Shown here: one piece after another, positions 24,934 through 31,888 of the stretch
Layout: the number at the start of each line of letters is the position of its first letter
Numbering within the stretch: position 1 is the stretch's first letter
Assembly (NCBI GenBank): GCA_004357385.1
Contig: SMWF01000087.1
Span: 1-47,892 of the forward strand
Length of the DNA stretch: 47,892 nucleotides
Direction of reading: 5' to 3'
Origin: Gammaproteobacteria bacterium
Lineage (GTDB): Bacteria; Pseudomonadota; Gammaproteobacteria; Pseudomonadales; Azotimanducaceae
Position numbers and translations under genes: made by a program
Notes under the pieces: model-generated
Databases searched by the model: none
Seen by the model: the letters and a program-made list of their open reading frames with translations, nothing else
What the model was told of the DNA's origin: nothing

Positions 24934-25356
24934 ATGACTAAGTCTGAACTCATCGAATTGATCGCCGCGCGGCAGTCCCAGCTGTCCTCGAAGGACGTGG
25001 AACTTGCGATTAAAACAATGATCGAGCATATGGCTCAGGCGCTCGCACGCGGCAATCGAATCGAGATTCGTGGCTTTGGCAGCTTTTCACTGCACTACCG
25101 GGCGCCGCGCATCGGGCGCAACCCCAAGACGGGGGAATCCGTGGGTCTGTCCGGAAAGTATGTCCCGCACTTCAAACCGGGAAAGGAACTGCGCGACCGG
25201 GTCAATCGAAGCATGCACCACTCGATGGCACAGGCGGGCGAAGGACCCGCAGGTCCTGCCGGTTCCGAAGGTCCCGAAGGTCCCGAAGGTTCCGAAGGTC
25301 CCGAAGGCACGGTCGATCCGGGGCCGTCGGCCTACGGCGCAGTCGCCCCCCGCTGA
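24934..25356 (+). CDS. ihfB: Integration host factor subunit beta with collagen-like tail
   Basis: A 140-aa HU/IHF-family DNA-bending protein, partner of IHF alpha. Residues 1-90 follow E. coli IhfB closely: [11 protein letters not shown], the [25 protein letters not shown] arm with the intercalating-Pro region, and [18 protein letters not shown]. coli IhfB is 94 aa; here about 47 extra residues follow, including seven Gly-x-y triplets ([21 protein letters not shown]; residues 104-124) and a [12 protein letters not shown] end. I chose ATG 24934 because it matches the family start; the frame is open back to 24889. The tail is unusual and its role unknown. Confidence 0.93.
   Translation: MTKSELIELIAARQSQLSSKDVELAIKTMIEHMAQALARGNRIEIRGFGSFSLHYRAPRIGRNPKTGESVGLSGKYVPHFKPGKELRDRVNRSMHHSMAQAGEGPAGPAGSEGPEGPEGSEGPEGTVDPGPSAYGAVAPR
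25243..25305 (+). repeat. 9-bp tandem repeat encoding Gly-x-y triplets in IhfB
   Basis: Seven 9-bp units encode GPA or G(P/S)E triplets. The last five (25261-25305) are almost identical copies of GGTYCCGAA. The repeat keeps the frame, so slippage would lengthen or shorten the IHF beta tail. It parallels the 9-bp repeat in scpB. Confidence 0.9.
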
Positions 25357-25378
25357 TTTCGACGGACCGGCGTACGCC

Positions 25379-25627
25379 ATGCGATCATTCGTCAGGCTGA
25401 TCGTTGCGATTCTGTTCGTCGCGGTGCTCATGCTGGGCGCATTGGCAATGATCGACAATCAGGCGCGCGTGGCATTGCATTTTCTCGATTGGCAGACTCT
25501 CCAGCTGAGTATCTACTGGTGGTTGCTGATTGCGCTCGCATCGGGATTCCTCATGGGCTGGGTATTCGCATCGCTGGACACTCTGCGACGTCGGGTGGGC
25601 ATGCGAAGAGCTAACTCGAAGAGTTAG
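25379..25627 (+). CDS. lapA: LapA-domain inner-membrane protein (lipopolysaccharide assembly protein A family)
   Basis: An 82-aa protein with two membrane helices (about residues 6-26 and 47-67) and the DUF1049/LapA pattern: NQARVALHFLDWQTLQLSIYWWLL, then GFLMGWVFASLDTLRRR. In E. coli, LapA works with LapB and FtsH in controlling LpxC and LPS assembly. It follows ihfB by 22 bp, the common order, but no lapB follows. Its last codons (RANSKS and stop) lie inside the first hairpin of the 51-bp repeat array, so the array has supplied or replaced the C-terminus. Confidence 0.85.
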   Translation: MRSFVRLIVAILFVAVLMLGALAMIDNQARVALHFLDWQTLQLSIYWWLLIALASGFLMGWVFASLDTLRRRVGMRRANSKS

Positions 25628-25787
25628 CTCCCCTCTAGACCAACGGGAACATCGCCAAGAGCTAACTCGAAGAGTTAGCTCCCCTCTGGACCAACGGGAA
25701 CATCGCCAAGAGCCAACTCGAAGAGTTAGCTCCCCTCTGGACCAACGGGAACATCGCCAAGAGCTAACTCTTCGAGTTAGCTCTTGG
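25606..25787. repeat. Array of 51-bp repeats, each containing a near-perfect 10-12 bp hairpin
   Basis: Three full 51-bp units (25606-25656, 25657-25707, 25708-25758) are nearly identical, with single-base differences. A fourth partial unit follows (25759-25787). Each full unit starts with GAGCTAACTC-gaa-GAGTTAGCTC (unit 3 has one stem mismatch), followed by a constant stretch CCCTCTGGACCAACGGGAAC and a short end. In the fourth unit the core is inverted: the loop reads ttc and the stem grows to 12 bp (AAGAGCTAACTC with GAGTTAGCTCTT). There are no T-tracts. The intervening sequences are identical, so it is not a CRISPR. It may be a mobile or REP-like hairpin element, a set of regulator sites, or an mRNA 3' stabiliser. 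Confidence 0.85.
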
Positions 25788-25925
25788 CTGCCAGTCCGGC
25801 GAGGTCCATTCCTATACATCGAGCGGACCTATTCCTCTGCCCATCGCAACCCTCAAAGGCGAGGCTCAATGCTGTCGCTGCGCGTCGCGGAGCGGCGGCA
25901 CAATTTCAATAGACAGGAGTGGGTC

Positions 25926-26207
25926 ATGCGATTAATCAAAATCTGGTTGTTCATTGCGATCACCACGTTGGGGTCAGCGATCTGGGCGGATGAAAATGCG
26001 TCTCTGGCAAGGGTCAATATCAATACGGCCGATGCGGCAACCTTGGCCAGGGTGTTGGACGGCGTGGGCGACACCCGGGCGCAGGCTATCGTGACCTATC
26101 GCGAAACATACGGTGCGTTTGAAGAGGCCGACGATTTGACAGAGGTGCGAGGTATTGGGATGCGCGTGCTGGAGCAGAACCGCGATCGGATAGACGTCGA
26201 GGACTGA
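25926..26207 (+). CDS. ComEA-like helix-hairpin-helix protein
   Basis: A 93-aa protein with a signal peptide (about 1-21, WLFIAITTLGSAIWA) and a ComEA-type tandem helix-hairpin-helix domain: RVNINTADAATLARVLDGVGDTRAQAIVTYR followed by GAFEEADDLTEVRGIGMRVLEQNRDRI. The family binds DNA without sequence preference; periplasmic ComEA takes up transforming DNA, though many short paralogues have no proven role. ATG 25926 has a strong AGGAG nearby. The frame is open upstream through the repeat array to 25530, but the signal peptide marks the true start. A gene like this flanks the O-antigen locus in P. aeruginosa, as I recall. Confidence 0.85.
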   Translation: MRLIKIWLFIAITTLGSAIWADENASLARVNINTADAATLARVLDGVGDTRAQAIVTYRETYGAFEEADDLTEVRGIGMRVLEQNRDRIDVED

Positions 26208-26244
26208 GCGCACAGGGGAAGCTGCAGCGTGTTTGGTCATCGTC

Positions 26245-26253
26245 TGCTATCAT
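26245..26253 (+). promoter_or_regulatory. Extended -10 promoter candidate for the polysaccharide genes
   Basis: TGCTATCAT is an extended -10 (TGn plus TATCAT) in the 178-bp gap between comEA and the glycosyltransferase. No -35 is needed for such promoters and none is clear. No JUMPstart/ops element was seen in this leader. Confidence 0.35.
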
Positions 26254-26363
26254 TTCGATCCGTCGCAGTCGCTTCATCGTCGAATCGAAGTGCTATTGGA
26301 GAGTTGCCAATCCGGTAAGGGATTACTGGCGTGCCGCGCCACCCGATCGTCCTTGGATGTGAA

Positions 26364-26412
26364 GGACGTGACGTGAGGACGTGACGTGAAGGAAGTGGCG
26401 GATGTGGCGGAC
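26364..26412 (+). repeat. Short tandem repeats across the glycosyltransferase start
   Basis: GGACGTGACGTGA occurs twice in tandem (26364-26376, 26377-26389) and is followed by GTGGCGGAT/GTGGCGGAC (26395-26412). The first pair duplicates a ribosome-binding-like GGA plus GTG start codons; the second encodes the VADVADV stretch if GTG 26386 is the start. Changes in copy number could affect translation. Confidence 0.6.
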
Positions 26413-27552
26413 GTGATGAATCCCGCGCTAACCGTACTTTATGTAGTCAACGATGCCGGCTTTTTCCTGTCGCACCGCTTGCGCTTAGCTTGCGAGGCGA
26501 GGAACTGCGGATTTCGAGTCGTGATCGTGTGCGGCGAGGAGACCGGTGAGTCCCAGTTGGCCGCACACGGCTTCGAATACCGGACGATTCCGCTGTCACG
26601 CAGCAGCTTCAACCCGTTTCGCGAATTGCGCACCTATCGGGCGCTCCAGCGCGTTTACCGTGCGGAACAGCCGGATCTGGTGCACCACGTGACCATTAAG
26701 CCGGTGATTTACGGAACCCGGATCGCGCGACGCCTGCACGTGGCGGCGGTAGTCAATGCGATTCCCGGACTCGGCTTCGTGTTCACTCGCAGAGGCACGT
26801 GGGCCTGGTTTCGTCGGCGCCTGGTCAGCGCGATGTATCGATCGGCACTCAGGCATCCAAATATGCGGTTGATACTGCAGAACCGCGAGGATCTGGACGG
26901 TTTTATCGCCAACATGCGCGTAGCACGAAGCCAGACCTGCCTGATCCGAGGCGCCGGCGTCGACCTTGTGGAGTTCTCGTTTGCGCCGGAACCGGAAGGG
27001 CCGCCGCGCTTCATTCTGGTCGCCCGGATGTTGGCGGACAAGGGGGTGCGTCAGTTTGTAAATGCAGCGCGCAGCGTCAAAGCACGAAACCCGACGTGGG
27101 CCTTTACCTTGCTCGGCGGCGTTGATCCGGGCAATCCGGCCTCGCTGACCGCGGCGGAGCTCGAGTCCTGGGATGCCGAAGGTGTGGTGCATTGGGCGGG
27201 ACATCGGGATGATGTCGTGGACTGCATGCGCGAACACCACATCGTGTGCCTGCCTACCTATTACCGCGAGGGGTTGCCCAAGTCATTGCTCGAAGCGGCG
27301 GCCATGGGACGGGCGATGATTGCCAGCGACGTTCCCGGTTGCCGGGACATTGTTCGAGATGGGGTTACGGGGTTGGTCGTTCCGGCGCGGGACGTCCACG
27401 CCTTGGCCGATGCGATGGTCAGACTGGGTGAGAATGTGGCGCTGCGGGACCGCCTTCGCATAGCGGCTCGAAGTCGCGCGGAAGAGCTCTTCTCGGTGGA
27501 GGATGTGGTACACGATACCTTTCTGGTGTACGAAGAGCTGCTTGGCGCGTGA
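26386..27552 (+). CDS. GT4-family glycosyltransferase for surface polysaccharide
   Basis: A 388-aa retaining glycosyltransferase with the GT-B fold. The N-terminal half has YVVNDAGFFLSHRLRLA, EQPDLVHHVTIKPVIYG and a VVNAIPGLGFVF segment. The C-terminal donor-binding half has FILVARMLADKGVRQFV, the FTLLGGVD segment, and CLPTYYREGLPKSLLEAAAMGRA with the E-x7-E-like pattern, followed by DVPGCRDIVRDGVTGLVVP. It probably adds an N-acetylhexosamine to an undecaprenyl-linked acceptor; the donor and linkage cannot be told. GTG 26386 has a GAGGA at good spacing; ATG 26416 gives the more family-like N-terminus. The stop overlaps the next start. Confidence 0.88.
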   Translation: MKEVADVADVMNPALTVLYVVNDAGFFLSHRLRLACEARNCGFRVVIVCGEETGESQLAAHGFEYRTIPLSRSSFNPFRELRTYRALQRVYRAEQPDLVHHVTIKPVIYGTRIARRLHVAAVVNAIPGLGFVFTRRGTWAWFRRRLVSAMYRSALRHPNMRLILQNREDLDGFIANMRVARSQTCLIRGAGVDLVEFSFAPEPEGPPRFILVARMLADKGVRQFVNAARSVKARNPTWAFTLLGGVDPGNPASLTAAELESWDAEGVVHWAGHRDDVVDCMREHHIVCLPTYYREGLPKSLLEAAAMGRAMIASDVPGCRDIVRDGVTGLVVPARDVHALADAMVRLGENVALRDRLRIAARSRAEELFSVEDVVHDTFLVYEELLGA

Positions 27553-28481
27553 AGGCCGTTGTTACAGGCGCCGACGGATTCATTGGCCGGCACCTTTGCC
27601 GGCACCTGAGTGCCATCGGTTGGGATGTCCGTGGTCTCACGCGTACGGCTGTTGCCGGGATGTGCGAGGTTGGTGATTTGCTGCGTCTTCCGGCAGCGGC
27701 ATTGCAGCAACGGCTGCAAGGGGCCCAGATTGTGTTTCACCTTGCTGGTCGGGCACACCGTAGCGATCGCGGCCGAGATCAGCGCCTTGCCGAGGCCTAT
27801 CGGCGTGACAATGTGATCCTGGCGGAACGGTTGTATGCGGCAGCATTGGCTGGTGATGTGGAACGGTTCGTGCAGATCAGCACGATCAAGGTGCTCGGCG
27901 ACGTTTCGAGCGTACCCCTGACTACCGAAGCACCCTATGCGCCAGTGGATGTGTACAGCCATTCCAAGCAGGAGGCGGAGCTGTGCCTGCAGGCGATGGC
28001 CCTCCCCGGCACCGCATTGACCATTGTGCGCCCGCCGCTGGTCTACGGACCCGGCGTGCGGGGTAATTTCGCCCGACTGATTTCGCTCGTACAGCGCGGC
28101 TTGCCACTTCCGTTGGGCTGCGCGGATGCGAACCGGAGCCTCGTCTACGTGCAGAACCTGTGTGAATTGCTGTCCCGAATGGGTAACGACTCGGCCCCGC
28201 TGCGCATTGTCCACGTACGCGATGACCATGACCTCAGCGTGGTGCAACTCGTAGGCTTGATTGGCGTTGCCGTGGGTAAGCCGGCGCGCTGCGTTGCCAT
28301 CCCCAGATCGATCATGCGGGCGGCCCTGACGCTCACCGGGAACGCGGCTACCTACAGCAGTCTGTTCGAAGCATTTTGCGTGAACGACGCGGAAACGCGC
28401 GAGACCTTCGGTTGGGCGCCGGAGGTCGACGTTGCGCGGGCGGTCGGAGCCACCGTCGCCGGAAATGCGGAGGCATGTTGA
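27549..28481 (+). CDS. wbpV: NAD-dependent sugar epimerase/dehydratase, WbpV-like
   Basis: A 310-aa extended SDR. It has the nucleotide motif VTGADGFIG (residues 5-13), VFHLAGRAH, STIKVLGD with the catalytic Ser/Thr position, YSHSK as the Tyr-x3-Lys pair, and VRPPLVYGPGVRGNF. Closest in pattern to WbpV and similar UDP-GlcNAc 4-epimerases of O-antigen loci, which supply UDP-GalNAc or related sugars; the exact product is not certain. The GTG 27549 start overlaps the glycosyltransferase stop (GTGA), and its end overlaps wbpL. Confidence 0.85.
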   Translation: MKAVVTGADGFIGRHLCRHLSAIGWDVRGLTRTAVAGMCEVGDLLRLPAAALQQRLQGAQIVFHLAGRAHRSDRGRDQRLAEAYRRDNVILAERLYAAALAGDVERFVQISTIKVLGDVSSVPLTTEAPYAPVDVYSHSKQEAELCLQAMALPGTALTIVRPPLVYGPGVRGNFARLISLVQRGLPLPLGCADANRSLVYVQNLCELLSRMGNDSAPLRIVHVRDDHDLSVVQLVGLIGVAVGKPARCVAIPRSIMRAALTLTGNAATYSSLFEAFCVNDAETRETFGWAPEVDVARAVGATVAGNAEAC

Positions 28482-29464
28482 GCCTGCTTGGAATTGGCTT
28501 TTGTCTCGGCGTCCTCGCCTCCTGGGTCACACTCATCGTGGTGCGCAGCAGCGGCGTAGTGGCCGAACTCAATCTCCGCAGTTCCCATGAAGTGCCAACC
28601 CCAACGTTGGGGGGCGTTGGTTTCGTTCTGGTGATTCTAGGATTCGTGGTCGTGCTGGGGGAAGGGATGTTGGTGCTTCCAGTGCTTTTGGGGGGAGGCG
28701 TTCTGGCCGGGCTCGGTTTGGCCGATGATCTACTGCACGTGCCCCCGGGTATTCGGTTGGTGGGTCATTGCACGATGGTGGCGGCTGCGCTCTGGCTGCT
28801 GGGTGGAACAGAACTGATTGTCGGCCAGACGGTGCTTAGTGGTGTCGGGCTTGCGGTTGCGCTTTGGCTGATTGGCGTCTGGTTCATCAATCTCTACAAT
28901 TTTATGGACGGCATCGACGGCATCGCGGCGACCCAGTGGTTGATTTACAGTGGTGGTGTTGGGCTGCTAGGCGCCACGGACGGGTTCGCGGCCGAGCTTG
29001 TGTGGTTCGCCGGTGCGGTGGTCGGGGGGTTCCTGATCTTCAACTGGGCACCTGCGCGAATATTCATGGGCGATGTGGGAAGTGGTTTCCTGGGATTTCT
29101 GGTCTGGATGGTCGCGCTGGCGCTGGCCGTGACGGAAACGGTTCCGTTTGTCGCCTCGATGGTGCTGCTGACCGTGTTCTGGTTTGACGCTACCTACACG
29201 CTGGGTGTAAGAATCGTTACGGGTCAAGCGTTCGCCTCTGCGCACCGTAGCCACCTGTATCAGCGTCTGGCGCAACGCCTCGGCCATGGCACGACGGTCG
29301 TCATTTTTGTTGGCTATGCGGTGGGTTGGTTGTATCCACTGTCCGTGGCGGTGCTGAAGGCGCCCCAGTGGTGGCTGTGTTGGGTCGTACTTGGTTGCAC
29401 GCCGATGGCGGCGGCGTGTTGGCGCACGGGAGCGGGGCGATTGGATCCGAGTCCGGCAGGATAG
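28475..29464 (+). CDS. wbpL: WbpL/WecA-like undecaprenyl-phosphate sugar-1-phosphate transferase
   Basis: A 329-aa polytopic membrane enzyme of the MraY/WecA family that starts glycan assembly by moving an N-acetylhexosamine-1-phosphate from a UDP-sugar to undecaprenyl phosphate at the inner membrane. Family motifs are SSHEVPTPTLGGVGFV, GLADDLLH with the Asp pair, FINLYNFMDGIDGIA, FNWAPARIFMGDVGSGFLGF, and the cytoplasmic HRSHLYQRL. There are about ten hydrophobic segments. ATG 28475 has GGAGG two bases upstream and overlaps the wbpV end; the frame is open back to 28376 but that part does not look like membrane protein. Confidence 0.92.
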   Translation: MLSLLGIGFCLGVLASWVTLIVVRSSGVVAELNLRSSHEVPTPTLGGVGFVLVILGFVVVLGEGMLVLPVLLGGGVLAGLGLADDLLHVPPGIRLVGHCTMVAAALWLLGGTELIVGQTVLSGVGLAVALWLIGVWFINLYNFMDGIDGIAATQWLIYSGGVGLLGATDGFAAELVWFAGAVVGGFLIFNWAPARIFMGDVGSGFLGFLVWMVALALAVTETVPFVASMVLLTVFWFDATYTLGVRIVTGQAFASAHRSHLYQRLAQRLGHGTTVVIFVGYAVGWLYPLSVAVLKAPQWWLCWVVLGCTPMAAACWRTGAGRLDPSPAG

Positions 29465-29480
29465 TAGCTGAGGAGATAGT

Positions 29481-31430
29481 GTGACGAAGTCACGGGATAC
29501 TGACAGTCAGCCGCGGCAGTGGGTCATAGATCTGGTGGAGGACCTCTCGCGGCACAAAAAGCAGCTGATCGCCGTCGTCAGCGACGCGGTCATGTTGCCG
29601 GTCGCTCTGTGGACCGCGATGGCTCTGCGTCTCGGAGAGTGGACTCCGGAAATTCGCCAATTCTGGCCCGCATTTGTGGTCAGCGCGTTAGTTTGCCTGC
29701 CTGTGTTCGGAGGATTGGGACTGTATCGGCAGGTCGTTCGCTACATGGGCAATCACGCCATGCTGGCGGTCGTCAAAGGTGCCACCATCACTGCCATTGC
29801 CGTTGCGGCGGTCGCGTATATGGTGCCGCTGCGCGGTTTTCCGAGATCGGTTCCGATCATCTTCTGGATTCTGACCCTGATGTACGTCAGCGGAACCCGG
29901 TTTGCGGTACGCGGCTATTTCAACTGGTTGTCCCAGAGGCAGCGCAGCCGAACCCCGGTCATCATCTACGGCGCGGGGCGAAATGGGGTCGAGCTGGCCG
30001 GGAATCTGTTTCGCCAGGGGGATCGCATCCCGGTGGCGTTCCTCGATGACGACAGGCGGATGCATCGACGAACGATCAATGGGGTCTATGTGCACCAGCC
30101 GAGCGAACTCGGCGAACTGTTGCTCGATACCCAGGCGCGGGAGGTGCTGGTTGCGGTTCCTTCTACCGCCCTTGCTGAACGCAAGCGAATCATCGAATTC
30201 CTCGAACCGTTCGCCGTGCATGTGCGCCTCATCCCTGATCTCGCCGACCTGGTCACCGGCCAGCAGCACGTCCTTAATCTGCGCGATGTGCAGGTGGAGG
30301 ACCTGTTGGGCCGGGACGCGGTGAATCCCCTGGACCATCTGCTGGCCGGATCGGTGCGCGGTGAGGCAGTACTGGTGACCGGTGCAGCCGGTTCCATAGG
30401 CTCGGAGTTGTGCCGGCAGATTGCCCGGTTGGAACCTCGCCTGCTGGTGCTGCTCGATCAGAACGAGTACGGGTTGTACGAGATTCATCGCGAATTACTG
30501 GTACGCGATCTGCAGGTCGTCGCTGTTCTTGGTTCGGTTCTCGATCGAGCGTGCATGCTGCGCACGATGAGCAGCTACCACATCGATACCGTCTATCACG
30601 CGGCAGCGTACAAGCACGTGGGGCTGGTCGAAAACAACGTCATTCAGGGTCTGAAGAACAACACGTTCGGGACGTTGCATACTGCCGAATCGGCCTTGGA
30701 AGCTGGCGTCAAGCGATTCATTCTGATATCGACAGATAAAGCGGTGCGCACCACCAACGTGATGGGGGCCAGCAAACGGTTGGCAGAAATGGTATTGCAG
30801 GCGCTGCAGGACAACTCCGATCAGACCAGATTCTCGATGGTGCGGTTTGGCAACGTGCTGGGCTCGTCGGGTTCGGTCGTACCGCTGTTCCTCGAACAGA
30901 TCGAACGGGGTGGCCCGGTGACCGTTACCCATCCGGATGCGACACGTTACTTCATGACGATTCCCGAGGCAGCGCAACTGGTGTTGCAGGCGGCGTCCAT
31001 GGCCAAGGGCGGCGATGTGTTCCTGCTCGACATGGGTGCGCCGGTGCGAATCATGGACCTGGCACGACGGATGATCCGCTTGAAGGGATTCACCCTGCGT
31101 GGTCCCGGGGACTCCGAGGGCGACATCGAGATCCGGATTTCCGGATTGGCACCCGGAGAGAAGGTCCATGAAGAACTTCTGATCGCGGATGCAGCCACCG
31201 GCACCGAGCATCGCAAGATTCTTCGCGCCGAAGAGGACTACGTGAAATGGTCGGAACTACGCGGCGCGCTGAATACGTTGGAACAAGCCTGCGATGCCTT
31301 TGATTACGAGGCAATCAAAACGTTCATCGAACGTGTGGTCGAAGGTGCCGATCTGAACGAGCAACTCATCGAGTTGGCCGAACCGGTGCGAGCCAATGTC
31401 GTGCCGCTTACACACGGCACTCCGGAATGA
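29481..31430 (+). CDS. wbpM: WbpM-like nucleotide-sugar 4,6-dehydratase
   Basis: A 649-aa inner-membrane protein. The N-terminus has four membrane helices (within about 30-140). A CoA-binding-like/Rossmann segment follows (VIIYGAGRNGVELAGNL), then a C-terminal Polysacc_synt_2 domain with LVTGAAGSIGSELCRQI, HAAAYKHVGLVE and STDKAVRTTNVMGASKRLAEM. As in characterised WbpM, Met replaces Tyr in the usual Y-x3-K. The reaction is UDP-GlcNAc to UDP-4-keto-6-deoxy-sugar, leading to QuiNAc, FucNAc or bacillosamine. The start is GTG 29481 with a GAGGAG. It lies 16 bp after wbpL. Confidence 0.94.
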   Translation: MTKSRDTDSQPRQWVIDLVEDLSRHKKQLIAVVSDAVMLPVALWTAMALRLGEWTPEIRQFWPAFVVSALVCLPVFGGLGLYRQVVRYMGNHAMLAVVKGATITAIAVAAVAYMVPLRGFPRSVPIIFWILTLMYVSGTRFAVRGYFNWLSQRQRSRTPVIIYGAGRNGVELAGNLFRQGDRIPVAFLDDDRRMHRRTINGVYVHQPSELGELLLDTQAREVLVAVPSTALAERKRIIEFLEPFAVHVRLIPDLADLVTGQQHVLNLRDVQVEDLLGRDAVNPLDHLLAGSVRGEAVLVTGAAGSIGSELCRQIARLEPRLLVLLDQNEYGLYEIHRELLVRDLQVVAVLGSVLDRACMLRTMSSYHIDTVYHAAAYKHVGLVENNVIQGLKNNTFGTLHTAESALEAGVKRFILISTDKAVRTTNVMGASKRLAEMVLQALQDNSDQTRFSMVRFGNVLGSSGSVVPLFLEQIERGGPVTVTHPDATRYFMTIPEAAQLVLQAASMAKGGDVFLLDMGAPVRIMDLARRMIRLKGFTLRGPGDSEGDIEIRISGLAPGEKVHEELLIADAATGTEHRKILRAEEDYVKWSELRGALNTLEQACDAFDYEAIKTFIERVVEGADLNEQLIELAEPVRANVVPLTHGTPE

Positions 31431-31476
31431 GCTTGCCATAAGAGATTCCAGGTAGCTGCGTTTCTTACCCGGTCTT

Positions 31477-31485
31477 TGCTATGCT
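31477..31485 (+). promoter_or_regulatory. Extended -10 candidate upstream of the 63-aa ORF
   Basis: TGCTATGCT is an extended -10 sequence about 46 bp before the small gene, resembling TGCTATCAT before the glycosyltransferase. No convincing -35 was seen. A short GC-rich stretch (GGTCCGCC...GGCGGG) follows and may fold in the leader. Confidence 0.35.
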
Positions 31486-31530
31486 CGCCGGTCCGCCTTC
31501 GGGGGAGGGCGGGTTAAGGGAGGACCTCAG

Positions 31531-31722
31531 ATGACCAGGGAAGATCGCTCGGCGCTGTTGAGAGAATGGCTGGCTTGGAGTTCAGGCCGCGTGATGTCCA
31601 ATCAAACCTGTATGGATTTTGTGGATGATGTCATCCAGCGCGAGCCCCGCTTTGCCACTATTCACGTATTCGAAATTCTGGATCTGCTGGTGAATGCGGA
31701 GCCGGAACGTCGTTCGGCCTAG
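31531..31722 (+). CDS. Small protein of unknown function (63 aa)
   Basis: I do not recognise this 63-aa protein. It is soluble, slightly acidic in its second half and predicted to be helical (REDRSALLREWLAWSS, then CMDFVDDVIQREP and FEILDLLVNAEPE). A strong GGGAGG sits seven bases before ATG 31531, a possible promoter lies upstream, and an intrinsic terminator follows, so it looks like a real single-gene unit. It sits between wbpM and the CBS gene on the opposite strand. Confidence 0.65.
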   Translation: MTREDRSALLREWLAWSSGRVMSNQTCMDFVDDVIQREPRFATIHVFEILDLLVNAEPERRSA

Positions 31723-31851
31723 CCATTCGGCAACGCTCGTTCGAAAGATTCGCGTCGCAGGACTGCCTGTTGGCCGGACGGGACCGGTATAGGGCCTCGG
31801 GGTTGGCATACTGGCGGAAGAATAAGCGGCGAGCGATGTCTTCGTTGCCCT

Positions 31852-31885
31852 GGGCCCCGATCTTGGGGCCCCTTCATCTTTTTTT
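31852..31885 (+). terminator. Intrinsic terminator
   Basis: GGGCCCC (31852-31858) pairs with GGGGCCC (31865-31871) across a six-base loop, then TTCATC and a run of seven T's (31879-31885). On the plus strand this ends the small-protein and polysaccharide transcripts. On the minus strand the stem has no T-run after it, so it does not serve the CBS gene. Confidence 0.85.
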
Positions 31886-31888
31886 GGA

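Noticed and set aside
25606..25787. CRISPR array
   Set aside because: The sequences between hairpins are the same in every unit, so there are no unique spacers, and no cas gene is nearby.
25606..25787. Tandem intrinsic terminators
   Set aside because: None of the four hairpins is followed by a run of T's on either strand.
25385..25819. Minus-strand protein gene made of Arg/Ser/Trp-rich repeats
   Set aside because: It exists only because the 51-bp unit is a multiple of three; no SD, no recognisable domain, and it is antisense to lapA.
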